A stretch of DNA of 61,891 nt from positions 1 through 61,891 of the forward strand of contig JAOACS010000007.1 of NCBI GenBank assembly GCA_026417655.1, given 5' to 3'. The first letter of the stretch is position 1. The number at the start of each line of letters is the position of its first letter. The notes beneath the pieces were generated by a model. That model did no database searches. It was not told where the DNA came from and saw only the letters and a list, made by a program, of their open reading frames with translations. A program made the position numbers and the translations under genes. This document shows, one piece after another, positions 35,456-42,787 of this stretch. Origin of the DNA: Syntrophobacterales bacterium (GTDB lineage: Bacteria > Desulfobacterota > Syntrophobacteria > Syntrophobacterales > Thermodesulforhabdaceae).

Positions 35456-35893
35456 ATGCCCTATGTCTACCTTGAAGATAGAGCTACCGCCGACGCTGCC
35501 TTCAGAGCATGGGGCACAACCCTTGAAGAATTATTTAAATCCTGCGCCGATGCTTTACTAGCGGTTATGGTCTCGGATCCAGAGCATATACATCCCGTAG
35601 AAGAAAAAATTGTAAAACTTCAGGGAGATTCTTTAGAACTTCTTCTTCACAATTTTTTACAGGAGATCCTATACTTTAAAGATGCTCACCAGCTCTTTGT
35701 TAAGGTTAAGGATATAAGGATAGAGCCGCCCAAAGATGAGCCAATATGGTCACTTCAGGCGACCTTCTCCGGCGAGCTCATAGAACTTCATAGGGACAAT
35801 CTACTGGCCGACGTAAAGGGCGTAACATTTCATGACTTCTCAGTGGAAAGAATAGACAATCGGTGGGAAGCGGTCGTTATCGTTGATGTGTAA
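35456..35893 (+). CDS. Archease
   Basis: This 145-residue protein shows the archease pattern: Y-x-x-x-D-R-A-T-A-D-A-AFRAWG at the N-terminus (the usual H of 'DHTADI' is R here), LEELFKSCADALLAVM, LLHNFLQEILYFKD near 65 and the end KGVTFHDFSVE and VVIVDV with the terminal metal-binding Asp. Archease activates the RNA ligase RtcB by helping guanylylation. In bacteria it normally sits beside rtcB, and no rtcB is in this window. Here the neighbour is the baeRF-type gene. GAAGGAGAGG precedes the ATG. Confidence 0.85.
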   Translation: MPYVYLEDRATADAAFRAWGTTLEELFKSCADALLAVMVSDPEHIHPVEEKIVKLQGDSLELLLHNFLQEILYFKDAHQLFVKVKDIRIEPPKDEPIWSLQATFSGELIELHRDNLLADVKGVTFHDFSVERIDNRWEAVVIVDV

Positions 35894-35927
35894 AACTTAT
35901 CGATCCCTTCGGAGGCTCTTTTAAGAC

Positions 35928-36575
35928 TTAACGAATTTCCATCTCATCTAGATGCTTTTGGAGTAAATCTTCTGCCCTATATCCTTTCATTCTAGCAAAC
36001 TGGCAAAGATGAACAAAGATATCGGCTAAGGATTGAGATAGATCCGATTTGGAATCATCCAATAGCCTCTTTAAGCTCTCTTTCATGAGTTTCTTAAGAG
36101 CGTCTTCGTCTTCAGGGATTGGGGGATTTAAAAGATTTCTTGAAAGTAGTCGATAAGCTCTCATAAGGGCTGGTAATGTCTTTGGAATCTCACTATGACG
36201 GCTTTCTACCCTTTTGATCTTTTCCCAGTTATCCTTCACTTCCTCCGCTGAGCTTACCCGAAGGTTTCCGAAAACGTGAGGATGCCTTCGGATCATCTTT
36301 TCCTCAATCTGGGCGCATACTTGCTCAAACCTGAAAAAGCCTTCTTCTTCGTAAAGATGAATCATAAATAGCACCATAAAAAGCAAATCCCCTAATTCTT
36401 CCATCACCTCCAGGGGATTCCCTGTTCTAATGGCGGCATCGACCTCGTGGGCTTCCTCTACCACGTAGCCCTTTACCGAATCGGGAGTTTGTTTTCTATC
36501 CCATGGACAACCGTTATCGCCCCGTAATCTATCTATGATACTCCAAAGCCTCTCAATGCTATCTCCCTTACCCAT
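35928..36575 (-). CDS. mazG: Nucleoside triphosphate pyrophosphohydrolase MazG
   Basis: This 215-residue MazG cleaves NTPs to NMP and PPi, a house-cleaning function. The first MazG domain is intact: CPWDRKQTPDSVKGYVVEEA followed by EELGDLLFMVLFMIHL, the EExxD metal helices. The second half has the motif DNWEKIK and a degenerate second domain. The length is a little under the ~260 of E. coli. It starts seven bases after cvpA and is probably translated with it. Confidence 0.94.
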   Translation of the reverse strand: MGKGDSIERLWSIIDRLRGDNGCPWDRKQTPDSVKGYVVEEAHEVDAAIRTGNPLEVMEELGDLLFMVLFMIHLYEEEGFFRFEQVCAQIEEKMIRRHPHVFGNLRVSSAEEVKDNWEKIKRVESRHSEIPKTLPALMRAYRLLSRNLLNPPIPEDEDALKKLMKESLKRLLDDSKSDLSQSLADIFVHLCQFARMKGYRAEDLLQKHLDEMEIR

Positions 36576-36582
36576 TTGGCCT

Positions 36583-37161
36583 TTAATCTCCTCTGCTAGA
36601 GCGACCCTTGGATTGGTCTTCCCAATACCTTTTTAAAACTTCGCGACGTTTTGCCAGTTCTTCACCAACGTGTTTTGATATAAAGGAATGTAGAGCCGAT
36701 GAAGATTTACTTACATAAGGTGCGATCACAGATTCCTTGAGGATCGGATGGGTTAATGGGAGAAAAAGAGTAAGGGCTAAGAAAACCATTCCCTGGATCG
36801 CGATAGCAAGAACTAGCCCTATAAATCCCCCCAAGAGGCGGTCAAGAAATTTCAACTTGGCTTTAGCAAATAGACTACTCAGCCAATGCCCTATCCCTCC
36901 TATAACAAACCAGGAGAGAAAAAAGACCACAATGAAGGCCACCAAATCTGGCTTAGAAAGAGATGGGATTAGGGATTTTAATAAAGCTCCAACCTGGGGA
37001 TATACATGGATTGCGGTAATAAAACCGGCAATTAACCCTACTACGTTGAAGAGTATAACTATACCCCCTTTCCAAAGACCTCTAAAGACACACAAGAGAA
37101 GAATCGTGAGAAATATATAATCGAGGGTATTAAATCTATCTATCGGGATGGCCATGGACAT
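36583..37161 (-). CDS. CvpA-family membrane protein
   Basis: This 192-residue inner-membrane protein has four hydrophobic helices. LDYIFLTILLLCVFRGLWKG at the start ('D..................G..RG' CvpA pattern) is followed by IVVFFLSWFVIGGIGHWLS, LDRLLGGFIGLVLAIAIQGM and a soluble end. CvpA family members are linked to colicin V production and biofilm or envelope homeostasis. The exact role is unclear. GGAGG precedes the ATG. Confidence 0.85.
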   Translation of the reverse strand: MSMAIPIDRFNTLDYIFLTILLLCVFRGLWKGGIVILFNVVGLIAGFITAIHVYPQVGALLKSLIPSLSKPDLVAFIVVFFLSWFVIGGIGHWLSSLFAKAKLKFLDRLLGGFIGLVLAIAIQGMVFLALTLFLPLTHPILKESVIAPYVSKSSSALHSFISKHVGEELAKRREVLKRYWEDQSKGRSSRGD

Positions 37162-37309
37162 CTATGCCTCCAAAGCTTCTAAGTATCGATAAACGCTATA
37201 GCTTAGCTATCCCTTGGACCTCAACTGAAAAATATAGTAATCCAGTTTGAAATTGTGTATATAGTAGGGCCTCGATTGAAAAAAATAAACTAACATAATT
37301 TTAACTCTA

Positions 37310-38065
37310 ATGAATGGAGTCGGCAATATAGACCTAATACAAGACTTTGTTGAAGAGCTTAGATCGGGAAAGGCCATTATTTACGAGGATGGTAATCTCA
37401 TCACTATATCGAAACCTTCTGGAATACCATCTATCCCAGAGAGGCGACCTACGGGTAATGATCTATTATCAATACTTTCTCGCGAGAGAGGAGAAAAATT
37501 TTACGTAGTTCACAGGCTCGACAAAGATGTAAGTGGCATAATCCTTTTCGCCAAGGATAAAGAAACCCATAGAATCATGAATAGATTTTTTGAGTTGAGA
37601 CTTATTGAAAAGACCTATATAGCCCTTGTGCACGGTATTGTTAAAGACAGGGAGATATCGGTTGAAGCTCCTCTTAGGCGTTTCGGCTCAGGCCGTGTTG
37701 GGGTTGATTATAGGAAAGGCAAACCGAGTATTACCCACCTTAGGGTTATAAAACGATTTAGCTCCTCTTCACTTCTTACCGTATTTCCAAGGACAGGGAG
37801 AAGCCATCAGATCCGAGCTCATCTATACCACATTGGCCATCCCATAGTAGGAGACCAGTTATACGGTGATCCATCGAAAAAGGCTCTAGTGGCGCATCTA
37901 GAAGGTCCAGTCCTTATTGTTCCAAGGCTTATGCTTCATGCTCTATCATTAAAGATCCCTCCTACCGGTTCTAACCGTCCCATGTTCTTCAAGGCCGCTC
38001 TTCCTAAAATCTTTCGTCATATACTAAAGGTTGTGGAAAACCTGGAGCTAGAGTGTGGAATTTAA
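37310..38065 (+). CDS. RluA-family pseudouridine synthase
   Basis: This 251-residue enzyme isomerises uridine to pseudouridine in rRNA or tRNA. The catalytic Asp is in FYVVHRLDKDVSGIILFAK (HRLD) near residue 70, and KTYIALVHG, FPRTGRSHQIRAHLYHIGHPIVGD (GRxHQIR) and LMLHALSL are present, matching the RluA family. No N-terminal S4 domain is seen. The target base cannot be deduced. The start lacks a clear ribosome site. Its last 18 bases overlap the end of the ATP-grasp gene on the other strand. Confidence 0.92.
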   Translation: MNGVGNIDLIQDFVEELRSGKAIIYEDGNLITISKPSGIPSIPERRPTGNDLLSILSRERGEKFYVVHRLDKDVSGIILFAKDKETHRIMNRFFELRLIEKTYIALVHGIVKDREISVEAPLRRFGSGRVGVDYRKGKPSITHLRVIKRFSSSSLLTVFPRTGRSHQIRAHLYHIGHPIVGDQLYGDPSKKALVAHLEGPVLIVPRLMLHALSLKIPPTGSNRPMFFKAALPKIFRHILKVVENLELECGI

Positions 38066-38884
38066 CCATTCTTCCACAACTTCATTAAGAAGACGGTAAT
38101 AAGCTTCGTTTCCTCCAAGACCGGTTCTTCCGAAGAAATAGTTAACCTCAAGAAGCATAGGCTTTTCACCTTCTCTGTCCTTCTCGTGAAAGATAATATC
38201 GATACCCGCAAGGTTTATACCCGTTAGTCTTTTTAGGGTAGAAGCCAGCCTAAGACCTGCTTTTTTTCTGTCTTCGTCGGATTCTAGCTCATATCTTGCT
38301 CCTTTAGAAATGTTATGAAGAAATTCTCCCTGGGGAGACACTCGCCAGTAGGCGTAAAAACGGTTTCCCATTATGACTATCCGTAGATCCTTTCCATCAT
38401 TTGGGACATAATCCTGAATGAGAAACCCCTTACAGCCGGATTTTTCCAGAAGAAACATTCTATAGAGAGCTTCTTCCATAGCGTAGCGATCCGATACAAG
38501 GAGGACATTCTCCCCCTCCCCTCCCGTATTCCCCTTGACTACGACGGGGTATTTTAAAGAGTCCACCATAAATCGGGGAAAGTCCCTAGTAGAACCAAAA
38601 AGGCTAGTTCTAGGATGAGGAAGCCCAAAGGCCCTAAACATTCTTACCTGTCCCGTCTTTCCCGGATAAAGAAACCTACACCGGTAGTTGGGAAAAACCC
38701 TAGGACAGTAGCGAACCGCCATCCAGTAAAGATCGGGAGAGCATCCCTGAGGTAGGATAACAGCTCGGGCTCTTTTTATAATCTGAGCATCTCTTTCCTT
38801 TGGCTCCCTTCCAGCACAAAGCCGATACAAGTCGGCCTTAACCATAGGATTGAAAGATAGTACGTAACTTCTACTACGCTCCAT
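38048..38884 (-). CDS. ATP-grasp enzyme (RimK/glutathione-synthetase-like)
   Basis: This is a 278-residue protein. Residues ~85-270 carry the ATP-grasp fold: YPVVVKGNTGGEGENVLLV (the glycine-rich small loop) near 135, FLIQDYVPNDGKDLRIVIMG near 180, the GARYELES turn, and the metal-binding end GIDIIFHEK ... MLLEVNYFFGRTGLGG. This is the RimK/GshB type, which ligates amino acids to a carboxylate. The N-terminal ~80 residues (SFNPMVKADLYRLC) form a divergent pre-ATP domain. The substrate is unknown and no peptide-synthesis genes are adjacent. It converges with, and overlaps, the RluA gene. Confidence 0.82.
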   Translation of the reverse strand: MERSRSYVLSFNPMVKADLYRLCAGREPKERDAQIIKRARAVILPQGCSPDLYWMAVRYCPRVFPNYRCRFLYPGKTGQVRMFRAFGLPHPRTSLFGSTRDFPRFMVDSLKYPVVVKGNTGGEGENVLLVSDRYAMEEALYRMFLLEKSGCKGFLIQDYVPNDGKDLRIVIMGNRFYAYWRVSPQGEFLHNISKGARYELESDEDRKKAGLRLASTLKRLTGINLAGIDIIFHEKDREGEKPMLLEVNYFFGRTGLGGNEAYYRLLNEVVEEWLNSTL

Positions 38885-39013
38885 CTTCTAAATTGGCCTT
38901 TCTCCCCTTTGACTTTTTCCCTAACGGGACGTAAAAGATCACAATATCCGGGATAATGAAAGATATTTTACAGGTAGTATGAAGATGCTTTAAAAGATGG
39001 GGGAAAATAGATC

Positions 39014-39175
39014 GTGAGTACAGGGACTCGTATACTCTGTCTTATAGGTGGTATAGGAGTGCTTATCTCCGGAATAATTAGAGTTGTCAAGCAAGATGAG
39101 TGGACCCTTGCCATAATAGGGCTTCTCATTGTTGGATTTAGTATTTCAGGGTTTTTTAAAGGCTCTAGTTCATGA
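39014..39175 (+). CDS. Small two-helix membrane protein, 53 residues
   Basis: This GTG-started frame encodes 53 residues made of two hydrophobic helices (TRILCLIGGIGVLISGIIRV and TLAIIGLLIVGFSISGFF) around a polar loop KQDEWT. A GGGGG stretch lies ~10 bases upstream. The composition (two clean membrane spans, polar ends) supports a real gene over the antisense frame here. Function is unknown. It lies upstream of lysS with an 88-base gap. Confidence 0.6.
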   Translation: MSTGTRILCLIGGIGVLISGIIRVVKQDEWTLAIIGLLIVGFSISGFFKGSSS

Positions 39176-39263
39176 AGGCTTGACGTAATCAAAACTTTCT
39201 TCTAGCGTCTCGATCTCGTGTGGTTTGAGAGGAACCGTAATTCTTAGCTGAAGGGTGAGAAGG

Positions 39264-40757
39264 ATGGAAGAGCTCAATATCGTAATGAAAGAACGACTAA
39301 AAAAAGCTGAGATCTTTGAACAGGAAGGTATAGCGCTCTACCCAAATCATTACAAAGTGGATCACAAGCTGTCGGACGTTGTGGAAAAACTCAAGGATAG
39401 GACAGCCGAAGAATTGGAAGAGGCAAAGGAGCGTTTCTGTGTCGCCGGTAGAATTATGGCTATCCGCTCCTTCGGTAAATCCATATTTATGCATCTTCAA
39501 GACGATAGGAACCGACTTCAGATTTACCTTCAGAAGGATCGGGTCTCAGAGGATCAGTTTAATTTTGCAAAACGGGTCGATATAGGTGACATAGTTAGAG
39601 TTAAGGGGATAGCCTTTAGAACAAAGACGGGAGAATTGACCATCCTGGTGGAAGATTTTGTCCTGCTTACCAAAAACCTTAGACCTCTTCCAGAAAAGTT
39701 TCATGGTCTCAAAGACGTTGAAACTCGCTATCGTCAAAGATATGTAGACCTCATAATGAATGACTTTGTTAGAGAGGTTTTCCGTAAGAGAACAAAGATA
39801 ATCCAGACAATTCGCCAGTTTCTTACGGAAAGAGGGTTTATGGAGGTCGAAACCCCTATGATGCAGATTATTCCCGGTGGCGCAACGGCAAAGCCCTTTA
39901 AAACCCACCATAACGCCCTAGGAATAGACCTATATTTGAGAATCGCTCCTGAGCTTTACCTTAAGCGACTTTTGGTTGGAGGATTCGAAAGGGTTTTTGA
40001 GCTTAATCGTAATTTCCGAAACGAAGGGATCTCAACTCAACACAATCCTGAATTCACAATGTTAGAATTCTACCAGGCCTATGCAACATACGAAGACCTC
40101 ATGAGGCTTACGGAAGAACTTTTCGTAGCCCTATGCGATGCTGTGAACAAGGGAAACAAGCAGATTATCTATCAGGGAGAGAGTATAAATCTTTCACCAC
40201 CATGGCGAGTTTATCAATTCATGGAAAGCCTTGTTGAGATCGGAAAACTTCCAGAAGATAAGATTACTACCCTTGATGGCACCATAGAGCTAGCAAAATC
40301 CCTTGGCATTCCAGTAGAACGTTACGAGGGCCACGGAAAGCTTCTTACCAAACTCTTCGATATTGTCGTAGAACCCAAGTTAATTCAACCAACATTTATA
40401 ACCCATTATCCCCTTGAGGTATCTCCTCTTTCTAGGAAAAATGATGAAAACCCTGACCTGGTGGACAGATTTGAGCTGTTTATTGCGGGACGGGAGATAG
40501 CGAACGCATTTTCTGAACTCAATGATCCGAGGGATCAAAGGGAAAGATTTATTAAGCAGATTGAAGCTAAGCAAGCCGGTGATGAAGAGGCTCATGAAAT
40601 GGATGAAGATTACATAAGAGCCCTCGAATATGGCATGCCTCCTGCCGCTGGGGAGGGTATAGGGATCGATCGGGTAGTAATGCTCTTTACCGACATGCCA
40701 TCAATAAGGGATGTTATACTCTTTCCCCATCTCAAACCTGAGAAGAAAGGCGATTGA
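39264..40757 (+). CDS. lysS: Lysyl-tRNA synthetase, class II
   Basis: This ~497-residue enzyme has an OB-fold anticodon domain (VAGRIMAIRSFGKSIFMHLQD) followed by the class II core. Motif 1 is FMEVETPMMQIIPGGATAKPF near 200, motif 2 is FRNEGISTQHNPEFTMLEFYQAY near 260, and motif 3 is GIGIDRVVMLFTDMPSIRDV near the end. The frame opens with GTG 39255, but ATG 39264 lies behind a purine-rich AAGGGTGAGAAGG and gives the usual start MEELN. The end is 4 bases from the lolC/E gene. lysS next to lolCDE is common in proteobacteria. Confidence 0.97.
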   Translation: MEELNIVMKERLKKAEIFEQEGIALYPNHYKVDHKLSDVVEKLKDRTAEELEEAKERFCVAGRIMAIRSFGKSIFMHLQDDRNRLQIYLQKDRVSEDQFNFAKRVDIGDIVRVKGIAFRTKTGELTILVEDFVLLTKNLRPLPEKFHGLKDVETRYRQRYVDLIMNDFVREVFRKRTKIIQTIRQFLTERGFMEVETPMMQIIPGGATAKPFKTHHNALGIDLYLRIAPELYLKRLLVGGFERVFELNRNFRNEGISTQHNPEFTMLEFYQAYATYEDLMRLTEELFVALCDAVNKGNKQIIYQGESINLSPPWRVYQFMESLVEIGKLPEDKITTLDGTIELAKSLGIPVERYEGHGKLLTKLFDIVVEPKLIQPTFITHYPLEVSPLSRKNDENPDLVDRFELFIAGREIANAFSELNDPRDQRERFIKQIEAKQAGDEEAHEMDEDYIRALEYGMPPAAGEGIGIDRVVMLFTDMPSIRDVILFPHLKPEKKGD

Positions 40758-40761
40758 AAGA

Positions 40762-42024
40762 GTGACGATCCAAGAAAAGCTCCCCTTTGAATGGTTTGTA
40801 GGGTTTAGGTATTTTAAATCTAGGAAGAGACAGGGTTTTCTTTCTTTAATTACGGCTATCTCCATCGTTGGGGTTGCCGTAGGGGTCATGGCTCTCATAG
40901 TGGTTCTTGCGGTAATGAATGGCTTTCAGAGTGATCTAAGGGAGCGAATTTTAGGTGTTACCGCCCACGTGGTAATAAGAAGCCTTCAGGGGAGTATTCC
41001 CGATTATGAATTGGTAGTCTCTGAGATAACCAAAATACCAGAAGTAAGAATCACATCGCCCTTTATCTATCTCCAAGGTCTAGTAAGTGTTGGTGGAAAA
41101 TCGAATGGAGCGATCATTAAAGGGGTTGATCTCTCCCAAGGTCGCTCAGAAATGATCTCTAGAAATCTCATCATGGGACGAATAGAGGATCTAGAAAAAA
41201 TTTCATCTCCTAGTAGTGATAGGGAGACCCTTTTACCTGGTATTATTTTAGGAGTAGAACTAGCAAAACAACTCAATGTTCATCTTCACGATGTTGTAAG
41301 TGTTCTTGTTCCGTCAGGAAGAATTACTCCCATGGGACAGATCCCAAGAAGCCGAATATACAAGGTAGTGGGACTCTTCCAATCTGGGGTGTACGACTAC
41401 GACCAGACCTTTACTTTTGTAAGTCTTCAGGAGGCTCAGCACCTTTCAGGTATGACAGGTAGGGTTATGGGAGTAGAACTTTGGATCCGAAACCCCGACA
41501 GTGCTGACCGTGTTGCCAACCTAATCCAGGAAAAACTAGGATACTCATATTGGGTCCGCGATTGGATGCAAATGAACAGAAACCTTTTCTCTGCCCTTAA
41601 GCTAGAAAAGACCGCCATGTTTATCATACTTACGTTAATCGTTCTGGTGGCGGCCTTCAACATTGCAAGTTCCCTAATAATGCTAGTTAGAGACAAAACT
41701 AAGGATATTGCTATTATGAAAGCGATGGGCGCAACGATGTCTCGAATTCGTCGAATATTTATGCTTGTAGGGCTCCTTATTGGGATCTGTGGAACCATTT
41801 TGGGTCTTTTAGGTGGTTTCTTACTGTGTGGCATCTTAAAGCGTTACCATTTTATAGAACTTCCAAAGGACATTTACTATATCTCAACTCTTCCTGTTAA
41901 GGTTGAGTTTTGGGATGTTTTCTTCGTCTGCGTGGCTGCAGTTTTGATAAGTTTTGGCGCAACAATTTATCCTGCCTATCAAGCCGCAAGACTTGATCCC
42001 GTTGAGGCATTAAGGTATGAGTGA
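40762..42024 (+). CDS. Lipoprotein-releasing ABC transporter permease (LolC/LolE)
   Basis: This ~420-residue permease extracts outer-membrane lipoproteins from the inner membrane for LolA. One N-terminal helix ([20 protein letters not shown]) is followed by a large periplasmic domain ([12 protein letters not shown]... to ~residue 265) and three C-terminal helices, with the FtsX/MacB motif [18 protein letters not shown] and the end [19 protein letters not shown] single permease with LolD suggests a LolF-like homodimer. GTG 40762 is chosen, as the open frame before it lies inside lysS. Confidence 0.93.
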   Translation: MTIQEKLPFEWFVGFRYFKSRKRQGFLSLITAISIVGVAVGVMALIVVLAVMNGFQSDLRERILGVTAHVVIRSLQGSIPDYELVVSEITKIPEVRITSPFIYLQGLVSVGGKSNGAIIKGVDLSQGRSEMISRNLIMGRIEDLEKISSPSSDRETLLPGIILGVELAKQLNVHLHDVVSVLVPSGRITPMGQIPRSRIYKVVGLFQSGVYDYDQTFTFVSLQEAQHLSGMTGRVMGVELWIRNPDSADRVANLIQEKLGYSYWVRDWMQMNRNLFSALKLEKTAMFIILTLIVLVAAFNIASSLIMLVRDKTKDIAIMKAMGATMSRIRRIFMLVGLLIGICGTILGLLGGFLLCGILKRYHFIELPKDIYYISTLPVKVEFWDVFFVCVAAVLISFGATIYPAYQAARLDPVEALRYE

Positions 42025-42715
42025 AGGATGTTTTGGCTCCGTTTTGATACAAGCTGTAGGACTCACCAAGATCTATGGGGAGGGAGTCAGGCAGGTAGAA
42101 GTTTTCAGAGACTTAGATGTTACGGTAAATAGTGGTGAACGAATAGCCATTACGGGGGCATCTGGTGTAGGGAAGTCAACGCTTCTTCATATCCTGGGGC
42201 TTCTCGATCGTCCAACATCTGGGCGAGTATATTACAGCGGAATGGATGTTATGGCCATGAGCGACGAAAAAAGGGCTCTATTTAGGAATTCACATGTAGG
42301 ATTCGTATTCCAACTCCACTATCTACTACCAGAATTCAACGCCTTAGAAAATGTTATGATGCCTGGTATCATTGCTGGCCAACCTAGGAGTGAATTGAGA
42401 GAGAGAGCCATAAAGTGGCTTGAAAGGCTTGGACTAGGTGATAGACTCTCCCATAAGATCGGTGAACTCTCAGGAGGTGAACAACAAAGGGTTGCAATAG
42501 CAAGAGCCCTAGTGCTCTCTCCTACAGTCCTTCTTGCCGATGAGCCTACGGGGAATCTAGATAGTCGAACCAGTCGTATAATTCACAAAATGCTTGTGGA
42601 ACTCAACGAAAACATGGGGCTGACAATGGTTGTTGTAACTCACAATATGGAACTAGCGTCTATGATGCACAGGTCCTTGAGACTTGTCGATGGTCGCTTG
42701 ATCCGGGAAAAGTGA
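42017..42715 (+). CDS. lolD: Lipoprotein-releasing ABC transporter ATP-binding protein LolD
   Basis: This 232-residue ATPase shows Walker [24 protein letters not shown], the Q-loop [16 protein letters not shown], signature [15 protein letters not shown], Walker [13 protein letters not shown] and the H-loop VTHN. It is the ATPase of the LolC/E-type permease that it overlaps by 8 bases. It feeds the lipoprotein sorting route that would carry the TPR and LolB-like lipoproteins at 53629-56035. Confidence 0.95.
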   Translation: MSEGCFGSVLIQAVGLTKIYGEGVRQVEVFRDLDVTVNSGERIAITGASGVGKSTLLHILGLLDRPTSGRVYYSGMDVMAMSDEKRALFRNSHVGFVFQLHYLLPEFNALENVMMPGIIAGQPRSELRERAIKWLERLGLGDRLSHKIGELSGGEQQRVAIARALVLSPTVLLADEPTGNLDSRTSRIIHKMLVELNENMGLTMVVVTHNMELASMMHRSLRLVDGRLIREK

Positions 42716-42787
42716 AACGGTAAAAGGTTGGGAAATCGAAGGTATGGTTCTAAGAGTACCAAAACCCTAGACTAACAGGGGAAAAGA

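Noticed and set aside
38968-39192. Minus-strand 74-codon frame upstream of lysS
   Set aside because: It is antisense to a small plus-strand frame with two clear membrane helices, and its own sequence lacks domain-like features.
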